A program made the translations under genes and the position numbers. Source: Dama dama (Eukaryota > Chordata > Mammalia > Artiodactyla > Cervidae). Taken from it: a DNA stretch of 64,000 nt. The stretch spans positions 1,488,001-1,552,000 of the forward strand of contig NW_026870963.1 in assembly GCF_033118175.1 (NCBI RefSeq). The letters run 5' to 3'. The notes beneath the pieces were generated by a model that saw only the letters and a program-made list of their open reading frames with translations, was not told where the DNA came from and did not search any database. Shown piece after piece: positions 39,896-52,796 of the stretch (position 1 is the stretch's first letter; each line of letters begins with the position of its first letter).

Positions 39896-40722
39896 TCTGG
39901 TTTCCTCAGTGTGTATGCCCAGAAGTGGAATTGCTGGGTCATATGGCAGTTCTATTTCCATTTTTTAAGAAATCTCTACACCGTTTTCCATAGCGGCTGT
40001 ACTAGTGTGCATTCCCACCAACAGTATAAGAGGGTTCCCTTTTCTCCACTCCCTCTCCAGCATTTATTGCTTGTAGACTTTTGGATAGCAGCCATCCTGA
40101 CTGGCATGTAATGGGACCTCATTGTGGTTTTGATTTGCATTTCTCTAATAATGAGTGATGTTGAGCATCTTTTCATGTGTTTGTTATCCATCTGTATGTC
40201 TTCTTTGGAGAAATGTCTGTTTAGTTCTTTGGCTCATTTTTTATTGGGTCATTTATTTTTCTGGAATTGAGCTGCAGGATTTGCTTGTATATTTTTGAGA
40301 TTAATCCTTTGTCTGTTTCTTCATTTGCTATTATTTTCTCCCAATCTGAGGGCTGTCTTTTCACCTTACTTATAGTTTCCTTTGTAGTGCAAAAGCTTTT
40401 AAGTTTCATTAGGTCCCATTTGTTTAGTTTTGCTTTTATTTCCAATATTCTGGGAGGTGGGTCATAGAGGATCTTGCTTTGATTTATGTCGGAGAGTGTT
40501 TTGCCTATCTTCTCCTCTAGGAGTTTTATAGTTTCTGGTCTTACATTTAGATCTTTAATCCATTTTGAGTTTATTTTTGTGTATGGTGTTAGAAAGTGTT
40601 CTATTTTCATTCTTTTACAAGTGGTTGACCAGTTTTCCCAGCACCACTTGTTAAAGAGGTTGTCTTTTTTCCATTGTATATCCTTGCCTCCTTTGTCAAA
40701 GATAAGGTGTCCATAGGTTCGT
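39896..40722 (-). pseudogene. L1 ORF2 C-terminal fragment (inverted), copy 2, broken
   Basis: Same inverted ORF2 piece as 35,551-36,378 with the same frameshift and stops, so those defects predate the duplication. It carries one further frameshift: a single base is lost near 39,961, next to a T run. No expression signals are seen. Confidence 0.9.
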
Positions 40723-40988
40723 CTGAAAGAGACACGTGCACCCCAATGTTCATCGCAGCACTGTTTATAATAGCCAGGACATGGAAGCAACCTAGATGCC
40801 CGTCAGCAGATGAATGGATAAGAAAGCTGTGGTACATATACACCATGGAATATTACTCAGCCATTAAAAAGAATTCATTTGAATCAGTCCTAATGAGATG
40901 GATGAAGCTGGAGCCCATTTTACAGAGTGAAGTAAGCCAGAAAGATAAAGAACATTACAGCATACTGACACATGTATATGGAATTTAG
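40723..40988 (+). pseudogene. L1 ORF2 extreme C-terminus (forward), copy 2
   Basis: Identical in reading to 36,379-36,644: forward codons for the last part of ORF2p (RDTCTPMF to THVYGI, stop at 40,988). It is a fragment without a start. Confidence 0.9.
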
Positions 40989-41335
40989 AAAGGTGATAAC
41001 GATAACCCTATATGCAGAACAGAAAAAGAGACACAGAAATACAGAACAGACTTTTAAACTTTGTGGGAGAATGTGAGGGTGGGATATTTCAAAAGAACAG
41101 CATGTATGCTATCTATGGTGAAACAGATCACCAGCCCAGGTAGGATGCACGAGACAAGTGCTCTGGCTTGGTGCACTGGGAAGACCCAGAGGAATCGGGC
41201 GGAGAGGGAGGTGGGAGGGGGAATCGGGACTGGGAATACATGTAAATCCATGGCTGATTCATATCAAAGTATGACAAAACCCACTGGAAAAAAAAATAAA
41301 AATAATAAAAAAAATAAAAAAAATAACAATAAAAA
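40989..41335 (+). other. L1 3' UTR and A-rich tail, copy 2
   Basis: Same 3' UTR as copy 1, with GATAACGAT where copy 1 has GACAACGAT, CTCTGG for CTCCGG, and CCCACTGG for CCCTTTGG at the UTR/tail boundary. CCCACTG is the form I know from other ruminant L1 tails, so copy 1 probably carries the changed bases there. The tail (41,288-41,335) has an extra A/T-rich stretch. Confidence 0.86.
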
Positions 41336-41348
41336 AAAAATAAGAGGA
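41336..41348 (+). repeat. Target-site duplication, right of L1 copy 2
   Basis: AAAAATAAGAGGA, followed in register by GCATGAAACGG, exactly as at the right edge of copy 1. Confidence 0.88.
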
Positions 41349-44300
41349 GCATGAAACGGTGTTCAAAAACATGAAGAGCCTGAAAAGGTGTGGAAATTAT
41401 GAAGAGCTTCAAAAGGTGTCAAATATATGAGGAGCATAAAACGGTCTGAAAAAAAGGAGGAGCATGAAATGGTGTTGAAAAACATGAAGAGCCTGAAAAG
41501 GTGTGATAAATATGAAGAGTTTCAAAACGTGTCAAAAAGATGAGGAGCATGAAACGGTCTGAAAAATAGGAGGAGCATGAAGCGGTGTTGAAAAATATGA
41601 AGAGCCTGAAAAGGTGTGAAAAATCTGAAGAGATTCAAAAGGTGTCAAATATATGAGGAGCATGAAAAGGTCTGAAAAATAGGAGGAGCATGAAGTGGTA
41701 TTGAAAACCATGAAGAGCCTGTAAGGTGTGAAAAAAATGAAGAACTTCAAAAGGTGTCAAAAATATAAGGAGCATGAAACGAGCTGAAAAATAGGAGGAG
41801 CATGAAGGAGTGTTCAAAAACGTGAAAAGCCTGAAAAGGTGTGGAAAACATGAAGAGTTTCAAAAGGTGTCAAAAATGAGATGAGCATGAAACGGTCTGA
41901 AAAATAGGAGGATCAGGAAGCGGTATTGAAAATCATGAAGAGCCTGAAAAGGTGTGAAAAATATGAAGAGCTTCAAAAGGGGTCAAAAATATGACAGGCA
42001 TGAAACGATCTGAAAAAAAGCAGGAGCATGAAGCCGTGTTCAAAAACATGAAGAGCCTGAAATGGTGTGAAAATTATGAAGAGCTTCAAAAGGTGTGAAA
42101 TACATGAGGAGCATGAAACGGTCTGAAAAATAGGAGGAGCATGAAGCTATTTTCAAAGACATGAAGAGCGTGAAAGGTGTGAAAAATATGAAGAGCTTCA
42201 AAAGGTGTGAAAAATATGAAGACCTTCACAAGGTGTCAAAAATACGAGGAGCTTCAAAAGGTGTTAAAATTTGAGGAGCATGATACGGTCTGAAAAATAG
42301 GAGGAACATGAAGCGCTGTTTAAAATCATGAAGAGCCTGAAAAGGTGTGGAATAACTGAAGAGCTTCAAAACGTGTTAAATATGAGGAGCATGAAACGGT
42401 CTGAAAATTAGGAGGAGCATGAAGTGGTGTTCAAAAACATGAAGAGCCTGAAAAGGTGTGAAAAATATGAAGAGCTTAAAAAGGTGTCAAATATATGAGG
42501 AGCATGAAACGGTTTGAAAAAAAGGAGGAGCATGAAACGGTGTTCAAAAACATGAAGAGCCTGAAAAGGTGTGAAAAATATGAAGAGCTTCAAAACGTGT
42601 CAAAAATATGAGGAGCATGAAATGGTCTCAAAAATAGAAGCAGCATGAAGCGGTGTTCAAAAACATGAAGAGCCTGAAAAGGTATGAAAAATATGAAGAG
42701 ATTCAAAAGGTGTGAAATACATGAGGAGGATTAAACCGTCTGAAAAATAGGAGGAGCATGAAGCGGTGTTGAAAAATACGAAGAGCCTGAAAAGGTGTGA
42801 AAATATGAAGAGCTTCAAAAATATGAAAAATATGAAGAGCTTCAAAAGGTGTGACAAAAATGAAGAGCTTCAAAAGGTATCAAAAATGAGATGAGCATGA
42901 AAGGGTCTGAAAAATAGGAGGAGCATGAAGTGGTGTTGAAAATCAAGAAGAGCCTGAAAAGGTGTGAAAAATATAAAGAGCTTCAAAAGGTGTGAAAAAT
43001 ATGAAGAGCTTCAAAAGGTGTCAAAATGAGATGAGCATGAAACGGTCTGAAAAATAGGAGGAGCATGAAGCGGTGTTGAAAAACATGAAGAGCCTGAAAA
43101 GGTGTGAAAATATGAAGAGATTCAAAAACATGAAAAATATGAAGAGCTTCAAAAAGTGTGACAAATATGAAGAGCTTCAAAAGGTATCAAAAATGAGATG
43201 AGCATGAAACGGTCTGAAAAATAGGAGGAGCATGAAGCGGTGTTGAAAATCATGAAGAGCCTGAAAAGGTGTGAAAAATATGAAGAGCTTCAAAAGGTGT
43301 GAAAAATATGAAGAGCTTCAAAAGGTGTGAAAAATATGAAGAGCTTCAAAAGGTGTCAAAATGAGATGAGCATGAAACGGTCTGAAAAACAGGAGGAGAA
43401 TGAAGCGGTGTTGAAAATCATCAACAGCCTGAAAAGGTGTGAAAAATATGAAGATCTTCAAAAGGTGTGAAATACATGAGGAGCATTAAACGGTCTGAAA
43501 ATTAGGAGGAGCATGAAGCGGTGTTCTAAAACATGAAGAGCCTGAAAAGGTGTGAAATATATGAAGAGCTTCAAAAGGTGTCAAAAATATGAGGAGCATG
43601 AAACGTTCTGATACAGAGGAGGAGAATGAAGCGGTGTTGAAAAACATCAAGAGCCTGAAAAGGTGTGAAAAATATGAAGAGTTTCAAAAGGTGTGAAATA
43701 GATGAGGAGCATTAAATGGTCTAAAAAATAGGAGGAGCATGAACTGGTGTTCAAAAACATGAAGAGCCTGAAAAGGTGTGAAAAATATGAAGAGCTTCAA
43801 AAGGTGCCAAAAATATGAGGAGCATGAAACGGTCTGAAAAATAGGAGGATCATGAAACGGTGTTCAAAAACATGAAGAGCCTGAAAAGGTGTGAAAAATA
43901 TGAGGAACTTCAAACGGTGTGAAATACATGAGGAGCATTAAACTGTCTGAAAAATAGGAGGAGCATGAAGCGGTGTTGTAAAACATGAAGAGCCTGAAAA
44001 ATTGTGAAAAATATGAAGAGCTTCAAAAGGTGTGAAAAATATGAAGAGCTTCAAAAGGTGTCAAAATGAGATGAGAATGAAACGGTCTGAAAAAGAGGAG
44101 GACCAAGAAGTGGTGTTGAAAAAAATGAAGAGCCTGAAAAGGTGTGAAATATATGAAGAGCTTCAAAAGGAGTGAAAAATATGAGGAGAATAAAACGGTG
44201 TGAAAAATAGGAGGAGCATGGAGTGGTGTTGAAAAACATGAAGAGCCTGAAGCTGTGAGAAATATGAAGAGCTTCAAAAGGTGTGAAAAATATGAAGAGC

Positions 44301-44993
44301 TTCAAAATGTGTGAAAAATATGAAGAGCTTCAAAAGGTGTCAAAATGAGATGAGCATGAAACGGTCTGAAAAATAGGAGGAGAATGAAGCGGTGTTGAAA
44401 AACATGAAGAGCCTGAAAACGTGTGAAAAAGATGAAGAGCTTCAAAAGGTGTGAAAAATATGAAGAGCTTCAAATGGTGTCAAATATTAGATGAGCCTGA
44501 AACGGTCTGAAAAATAGGAGGAGCTTGAAGTGGTGTTGAAAAAAAATGAAGAGCCTGAAGAGGTGTGAAAAATATGAAAAGCTTCAAAAGGTGTCAAAAA
44601 TATGAGGAGCATGAAACGGTCTGAAAAATAGGAGGAGCATGAAGCGGTGTTCAAAAACATGAAGAGCCTGAAAAGGTGTGAAAAATATGAAGAGCTTCAA
44701 AAGGTGTCAAAATGAGATGAGCATGAAACGGTCTGAAAAACAGGAGGGGAATGAAGCGATGTTGAAAATCATCAAGGGCCTGAAAAGGTGTGAGAAATAT
44801 GAAGAGCTTCAAAAGGTGTCAAAAATATGAGGAGCATGAAATGGTCTGAAAAATAGGAGGAGCATTCAGCGTTGTTCAAAAACATGAAGAGGTTGAAAAG
44901 GTGTGAAAAATATGAAGAGCTTCAAAACGTGTCAAAAATGTGAGGAGCAAGACGGTCTGAAAAATAGGAGGAGCATGAAGCGGTGTTCAAAAA

Positions 44994-45106
44994 CATGAAG
45001 AGCCTGAAAAGGTGTGAAAAATATGAAGAGCTTCAAAAGGTGTCAAAAATATGAGGAGCATGAAACGGTCTGAAAAATAGGAGGAGCATGAAGCGGTGAT
45101 CAAAAA
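44994..45106 (+). repeat. Reference 113-bp higher-order unit (subunits a-b-c-d)
   Basis: A clean example of the unit: a 44,994-45,021 (28 bp), b 45,022-45,049 (28 bp), c 45,050-45,077 (28 bp), d 45,078-45,106 (29 bp); the next a subunit starts at 45,107. All four share GAAGAGC or GAGGAGC near position 4, a GG(T) near position 18-20 and a terminal GAAAAA/CAAAAA run. In the four-subunit consensus I count A 49, G 33, T 20, C 11, so the + strand is about 73% purine and GC is about 39%. Subunits c and d each carry one CpG (AACGG and AGCGG). Subunit b contains the near-palindrome TGAAGAGCTTCA. Confidence 0.95.
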
Positions 45107-48100
45107 CATGAAGAGCCTGAAAAGGTGTGAAAAATATGAAGAGCTTCAAAAGGTGTGAAAAATAGGAGGAGCATGAAACGGTCTGAAAAATAGGAGGAGC
45201 ATGAAGCGGTGTTCAAAAACATGAAGAGCCTGAAAAGGTGTGAAAACTATGAAGTGCTTCAAAATGTATCAAATATATGAGGAGCAGGAAACGGTCTGAA
45301 AAATAGGAGGAGCCTGAAGCGGTGTTCAAAAACATGAAGAGGCTGAAAAGGTGTGAAAAATATGAGAGCTTCAAAAGGTGTCAAAAATATGAGGAGCATG
45401 AAACGGTCTGAAAAATAGGAGGAGCATGAAGCGGTGTTCAAAAACACGAAGAGCTTGAAAGGTGTGAAAAATATGAAGAGATTTAAAAGGTGTCAAAAAT
45501 GAGATATGCATGAAACGGTCTGAAAAATAGGAGGAGCATGAAGTGGTTGTTAAAAACATGAAGAGCCTGAAATGGTGTGAAAAATATGAAGAGCTTCAAA
45601 AGGTGACAAAAATGTGATGAGCATGAAACGGTCTGAAAAATATGAGGAGCATGAAGCAGTGTTGGAAATCATGAAGAGTCTGAAAAGGTGTGAAATATAT
45701 GAAGAGCTTCAAAAGGTGTCAAAAATATGTGGAGCATGAAACGGTCTGAAAAATAGGAGGAGCATCAAACGATATTCAAAAACATGAAGAGCCTGAAGAG
45801 GTGTGAAATATATGAAAAGCTTCAAAAGGTGTGAAAAATAGGAGGAGCATGAAACGGTGTGACAAATAGGAGGAGCTTGAAGCGGTGTTCAAAAACATGA
45901 AGAGCCTGAAAAGGTATGAAAACTATGAATTGCTTCAAAACGTATCAAATATATGAGGAGCAGGAAACGGTCTGAAAAATAGGAGGAGAATGAAGTGGTG
46001 CTCAAAAACATGAAGAGCCTGAAAAGGTGTGAAAAATATGAAAAGCCTCAAAACCTGTCAAAAATGTGAGGAGCATGAAAGGGTCTGAAAAATAGCAGGA
46101 TCATGAATCGGTGTTGAAAAACATGAAGAGTATGAAAACGTGTGAAAATACGAAGAGCTTCAAAAATATGAAAAATATGAAGAGCTTCAAAAGGTTTGAA
46201 AAATATGAAGAGCTTCAAAAGTTGTCAAAAATGAGATGAGCATGAAAGGGTCTGAAAAATACAAGGAGCATGAAGCGGTGTTGAAAATCATGAAGAGCTT
46301 GAAAAGGCGTGAAAAATATGAAGAGCTTCAAAAGGTGTCAAAAATATGAGGAGCATGAAACGTTGTGAAAAATAGGAGCAGCATGAAACGGTGTTCAAAA
46401 ACATGAAGACATTGAAAAGGTGTGAAAAATATGAAGAGGTGCAAAAGGTTTGAAATATATGAGGAGCATTAAACGCTCTGAAAAATAGGAGGAGCATGAA
46501 GCAGTGTTCAAAAACATGAAGAGCCTGAAAAGGTGAGAAAAATATGAAGAGCTTCAAAAGGTGTGAAATACATGAGGAGCATTAAACGTCTGAAAAATAG
46601 GAGGAGCATGCAGCGGTGTTCAAAAACATGAAGAGCCTGAAAAGGTGTCAAAAATATGAAGAGATTCAAAAGGTGTGAAAAATATGAAGAGCTTCAAAAT
46701 GTTTCAAAAATGAGATGAGCATGAAACGGTCTGAAAAAGATGAGAAGCATGAAGTGGTGTTGAAACACATGAAGAGCCTGAAAAGGTGTGAAAAATATGA
46801 AGAGGTTCAAAGGTGTGAAATACATGAGGATCATGAAATGGTTTGAAAAATAGGAGGAGCATGAAGCGGTGTTCAAAATCATGAAGAGCCTGAAAAGGTT
46901 TGAAAAATATGAAGAGTTTCAAAAGTTGTCAAAATCATGAGGAGCATGAAACGGTCTGAAAAATACGAGGAGCATGAAGCAGTGTTCAAAAATATAAAGA
47001 GCCTGAAAAGGTGTGAAAAATATGAAGAGCATCAAAAGGTGTCAAAAATATGAGGAGCATGAAACGGTCTGAAAAATAGGAGAAGCATGAAGCGGTGTTG
47101 AAAAACATGAAGATCCTGAAAAGGTGTTAAAAATATGAAGAGCTTCAAAAGGTGTCAAATATATGAGCAGCAAGTATCGGTCTGAAATATAGGAGTAGCA
47201 TGAAACGGTGTTCAAAAATATGCAGAGCGTGAAAAGTTGTGAAACATATGAAGAGCTTCAAATGGTGTCAAATATATGAAGAGCTTCAATATGAGGAGCA
47301 TGAAACGGTCTGAAAAATAGGAGGAGCATGAAACAGTGTTGAAAAACATGCAGAGCCTGAAAAGGTGTGAAAAATATGAAGAACTTCAAAAGGTGTGAAA
47401 TATATGAGGTGCATGAAACGGTCTTAAAAATAGGAGGAGCATGTAGCGGTGTTCAAAAATATGAAGAGCCTGAAAAGGTGTGAAAAATATGAAGAGCTTC
47501 AAAAGGTGTCAAAAATATGAGGAGCATGAAACGGTCTGAAAAATAGGAGGAGCATGAAACAGTGTTGAAAAACATGCAGAGCCTGAAAAGGTGTGAAAAA
47601 TATGAAGATCTTCAAAAGGTGTGAAATATATGAGGTGCATGAAACGGTCTTAAAAATAGGAGGAGCATGAAGCGGTGTTAAAAAACATGAAGAGGCTTAA
47701 AAGGTGTGAAAAATATGAAGAGCTTCAAAAGCTGTGAAAAATATGAGGAGCATGAAACGGTCTGAAAAATAGGAGGAGCAAGAAGCCGTGTTGAAAAACA
47801 TGAAGAGCCTGAAAAATTGTGAAATACATGAAGAGCTTCAAAAGGTGTAAAAAATATGAGGAGATTCAAAAGGTGTCAAAAATATGAGGAGCATGAAACG
47901 GTCTGAAAAAAGGGGGAGCATGAATCTGTGTTGAAAATCATGAAGAGCCTGAAAACGTGTGAGAAATATGAAGAGCTTCAAAAGGTTTCAAAAATGAGAT
48001 GAGCATGAAACGGTCTGAAAAATAGGAGGAGCATGAAGTGGTGTTGAAAAAAAAGAAGAGACGGAAAAGGTGTGAAATATATGAAGGGCTTCAAAAGGTG

Positions 48101-50377
48101 TCAAAAATATGAGGAGAATGATGCGGTCTGAAAAATAGGAGGAGCATGAAGCGGTGTTCAAAAACATGAAGAGCCTAAAAAGGTATGAAAAATATGAAGA
48201 GCTTCAAAAGGTGTCAAAAATATGAGGAGCATGAAACGGTCTGAAAAATAGGAGGAGCATGAAGCGGTGTTCAAAAACATGAAGAGCCTGAAAACGTGTG
48301 AAAAATTTGAGGAGCTTCAAAAGGTGTGAAATACATGAGGTGCATTAAACGGTTTGAAAAATAGGAGGAGCATGAAGTGGTGTTAAAAAACATGAAGAGC
48401 CTGAAAACGTGTGAAATTATGAAGAACTTCAAAAATATGAAAAATATGAAGAGCTTCAAAAGGTGTGAAAAATATGAAGCGCTTCAAAAGGTGTCAAACT
48501 GAGATGAACATGAAACGGTCTGAAAAATAGGAAGAGCATGAAACGGTGTTGAAAATCATAAAGAGCCTGAAAATTTGTGAAAAATATGAAGAGCTTCAGA
48601 AGATGTGAAAAACATGAAGAGCTTCAAAAGGTGTCAAAATGAGATGAGCATGAAACGGTCTGAAAAATAAGAGGAGCATGAAGTGGTGTTGAAAATAATG
48701 AAAAGCCTGAAAAGGTGTGAAATATATGAAGAGCTTCAAAAGGTGTCAAAAATATGAGGAGAATGAAACGGTCTGTAAAATAGGAGGAGCATGAAGTGGT
48801 GTTCAAAAACATGAAGAGCAAAAAAAAGGTGTGAAAAATATGAAGATTTCAAAAGGTTTCAAAAATGAAATGAGCATGAAACGGTCTGAAAAATAGAAGG
48901 AGTATGATCTGGTGTTGAAAAAAAGGAAGAGACTGAAAAGGTGTGAAATATATGAAGAGCTTCAAAAAGTGTGAAATACATGAGGAGCATTAAACGGTCT
49001 GAAAAATAGGTGAAGCATGAAGCGGTGTTCAAAAACATGAAGAGCCTGAAAACGTGTGAAAAATATGAAGAGCTTCAAAAGGTGTGAAAAATATGAACAG
49101 CTTCAAAATGTTTCAAAAATGAGATGAGCATGAAACGGTCTGAAAAAGATGAGAAGCATGAAGTGGTGTTGAAACACATGAAGAGCCTGAAAAGGTGTGA
49201 AAAATATGAAGAGGTTCAAAGGTGTGAAATACATGAGGATCATGAAATGGTTTGAAAAATAGGAGGAGCATGAAGCGGTGTTCAAAAACATGAAGAGCCT
49301 GAAAAGGTTTGAAAAATATGAAGAGTTTCAAAAGTTGTCAAAATCATGAGGAGCATGAAACGGTCTGAAAAATACGAGGAGCATGAAGCAGTGTTCAAAA
49401 ACATAAAGAGCCTGAAAAGGTTTGAAAAATATGAAGAGCTTCAAACGGTGTGAAAAATAGGAGGAGCATGAAGCGGTGTTCAAAAACATGAAAAGCCTGA
49501 AAAGGTGTGAAAAATATGAAGAGCATCAAAAGGTGTCAAAAATATGAGGAGCATGAAACGGTCTGATAAATAGGAGAAGCATGAAGCGGTGTTGAAAAAC
49601 ATGAAGATCCTGAAAAGGTGTTAAAAATATGAAGAGCTTCAAAAGGTGTCAAATATATGAGCAGCAAGTATCGGTCTGAAATATAGGAGTAGCATGAAAC
49701 GGTGTTCAAAAATATGCAGAGCGTGAAAAGTTGTGAAACATATGAAGAGCTTCAAATGGTGTCAAATATATGAAGAGCTTCAAAAGGTGTCAAAAATATG
49801 AGGAGCATGAAACGGTCTGAAAAATAGGAGGAGCATGAAACAGTGTTGAAAAACATGCAGAGCCTGAAAAGGTGTGAAAAATATGAAGAACTTCAAAAGG
49901 TGTGAAATATATGAGGTGCATGAAACGGTCTTAAAAATAGGAGGAGCATGTAGCGGTGTTCAAAAATATGAAGAGCCTGAAAAGGTGTGAAAAATATGAA
50001 GAGCTTCAAAAGGTATGAAATACATGAGGAGTATGAAACTGTCTTGAAAATAGGAGGAGCATGAAGCGGTGTTAAAAAACATGAAGAGGCTTAAAAGGTG
50101 TGAAAAATATGAAGAGCTTCAAAAGGTGTGAAAAATATGAGGAGCATGAAACGGTCTGAAAAATAGGAGGAGCATGAAGCCGTGTTGAAAAACATGAAGA
50201 GCCTGAAAAATTGTGAAATACATGAAGAGCTTCAAAAGGTGTAAAAAGTATGAGGAGATTCAAAAGGTGTCAAAAATATGAGGAGCATGAAACGGTCTGA
50301 AAAAAGGGGGAGCATGAATCTGTGTTGAAAATCATGAAGAGCCTGAAAACGTGTGAGAAATATGAAGAGCTTCAAAA

Positions 50378-50518
50378 GGTGTCAAAAATATGAAGAGCTT
50401 CAAAAGGTGTCAAAAATGAGAGGAGTATGAAGCGGTCTGAAAAATAGGAGGAGCATGAAGCGGTGTTCAAAAACATGAAGAGCCTGAAAAGGTGTGAAAA
50501 ATATGAAGAGCTTCAAAA
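50378..50518 (+). repeat. 141-bp copy-specific insertion
   Basis: One five-subunit stretch (113+28 bp) is present here and absent from the two matching blocks near 47,990 and 55,395, both of which run directly from GAGCTTCAAAAGG into TTTCAAAAATGAG. It was therefore probably gained in this copy. The exact ends are uncertain because the flanks are repeats. Confidence 0.75.
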
Positions 50519-52796
50519 GGTTTCAAAAATGAGATGAGCATGAAACGGTCTGAAAAATAGGAGGAGCATGAAGTGGTGTTGAAAAAAAAGAAGAGACGGA
50601 AAAGGTGTGAAATATATGAAGGGCTTCAAAAGGTGTCAAAAATATGAGGAGAATGATTCGGTCTGAAAAATAGGAGGAGCATGAAGCGGTGTTCAAAAAC
50701 ATGAAGAGCCTGAAATGGTGTGAAAAATATGAAGAGCTTCAAAAGGTGTCAAAAATATGAGGAGCATGAAACGGTCTGAAAAATAGGACGATCATGAAGC
50801 GGTGTTGAAAACATGAAGAGCCTGAAAAGGTGTGAAAAATATGAAGAGCTTCAAAAGGTGTCAAAAATATGAGGAGCATGAAACGGTCTGAAAAATAGGA
50901 GGAGCATGAAGCGGTGTTGAAAAACATGAAGAGCCTGAAAACGTGTGAAAAATATGAAGAGCTTCAATAGGTGTGAAATACATGAGGAGCATTAAATGGT
51001 CTGAAAAATAGGAGGAGCATGAAGTGGTGTTCAAAAACATGAAGAGCAAAAAAAAGGTGTGAAAAATATGAAGATTTCAAAAGGTTTCAAAAATGAAATG
51101 AGCATGAAACGGTCTGAAAAATAGAAGGAGTATGATCTGGTGTTGAAAAAAAGGAAGAGACTGAAAAGGTGTGAAATATATGAAGAGCTTCAAAAAGTGT
51201 GAAATACATGAGGAGCATTAAACGGTCTGAAAAATAGGTGAAGCATGAAGCGGTGTTCAAAAACATGAAGAGCCTGAAAACGTGTGAAAAATATGAAGAG
51301 CTTCAAAAGGTGTGAAATACATGAGGAGCATTAAACGGTCTGAAAAATAGGAGAAGCATGAAGAGGGATTCAAAAACAGGAAGAGCCTGAAAAGTTGTGA
51401 AAAATATGAAGAGCTTCAAAAGTTGTCAAAAATATGAGGAGCATGAAACGGTCTGAAAAATAGGAGGAGCATGAAGAAGTGTTCAAAAACATGAAGAGCC
51501 TGAAAAGGTGTGAAAAATATGAAGAGCTTCAAAAGGTGTGAAATACATGAGGAGCATGAAACTCTCTGAAAAATAGAAGAAGCATGATGTGGTGTTCAAA
51601 AACATGAAGAGCCTGAAAACGTGTGAAAAATACAAAGAGCTTCAAAAGGTGTGAAAAATATGAGGAGCATGATACGGTTTTAAAAATAAGAGGAGCATGA
51701 AGTGGTGTTGAAAAACATGAAGAGCCTGAAAAGATGTGAAAAATATGAAGAGCTTCAAAAGGTGTGAAATATATGAGGTGCAAGAAACGGTCTGAAAAAT
51801 AGGAGGAGCATGAAGCGGTGTTGAAAAACACGAAGAGCCTGAAAAGGTGTGAAAAATATGAAGAGCTTCAAAAGGTGTCAAAAAAGAGATGAGCATGAAA
51901 CCGTCTGAAAAATAGGAGGAGAATGAAGTGGTGTTGAAAAAAATGAGGAGCCGGAAAAGGTGTGAAAAATATGAAGAGCTTCAAAAGGTGTCAAAAATGA
52001 GATGATCATGAAACGGTCTGAAAAATAGGAGGTGCATGAGGTGGTGTTGAAAAAAAAGAAGAGACTGAAAAGTTGTGAAATATATGAAGAGCTTCAAAAG
52101 GTGTCAAAATATGAGGAGCATGAAACGGTCTGAAAAATAGGAGGATCATGAAGCGGTGTTCAAAAACATGAAGAGCCTGAAAAGGTGTGAAAAATATGAA
52201 GAGCTTCAAAGAGTGTCAAAAATATGAGGAGCATGAAACGGTCTGAAAAATAGGAGGAGCATGAAACGGTGATCTAAAACATGAAGAGCCTGAAAAGGTG
52301 TGAAAAATATGAAGAGCTTTAAAAGGTGTGAAATACATGAGGAGCATGAAACGGGTTGAAAAATAGGAGAAGCATGATGTGGTGTTCAAAAACATGAAGA
52401 GCCTGAAAACGTGTGAAAAATACGAAGAGCTTCAAAAGGTGTGAAAAATATGAGGAGGATGATACGGTTTGAAAAATAGGAGGAGCATGAAGCGGTGTTG
52501 AAAAACATGAAGAGTCTGAAAACGTGAGAAATTATGAAGAACTTCAAAAATATGAAAAATATGAAGAGCTTCAAAAGGTGTGAAAAATATGAAGAGCTTC
52601 AAAAGGTGTCAAACTGAGATGAACATGAAACGGTCTGAAAAATAGGAGGAGCATGAAACGGTGTTGAAAATCATAAAGAGCCTGAAAATTTGTGAAAAAT
52701 ATGAAGAGCTTCAGAAGATGTGAAAAACATGAAGAGCTTCAAAAGGTGTCAAAATGAGATGAGCATGAAACGGTCTGAAAAATAAGAGGAGCATGA

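Larger units (their letters stand above)
39896..41335 (+). mobile_element. LINE-1 insertion, copy 2 (duplicate of copy 1)
   Basis: This 1,440-bp element has the same inversion junction, the same 5' end and the same flanking target-site duplication as copy 1. By eye it differs from copy 1 by a 1-bp loss near 39,961, single-base changes at about 40,997, 41,164 and 41,283-41,284, and an A-rich tail several bases longer. The high identity over 1.4 kb indicates a recent block duplication. Confidence 0.93.
38881..43006 (+). repeat. L1-bearing tandem duplication, right copy (about 4.13 kb)
   Basis: Second, head-to-tail copy of 34,423-38,880. Relative to the left copy it lacks one 113-bp unit (left copy about 35,050-35,170), has 166 bp extra at about 42,200-42,370 and lacks 391 bp (left copy about 38,400-38,800). 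The older related block at about 26,990-27,130 has two of the 113-bp units, so the 113-bp change is probably a loss in this copy. Confidence 0.86.

Noticed and set aside
39896..41335. Two independent L1 insertions into the same satellite sequence
   Set aside because: The same truncation point, inversion junction, target-site duplication and internal defects in both copies make independent events very unlikely. Block duplication explains all of it.
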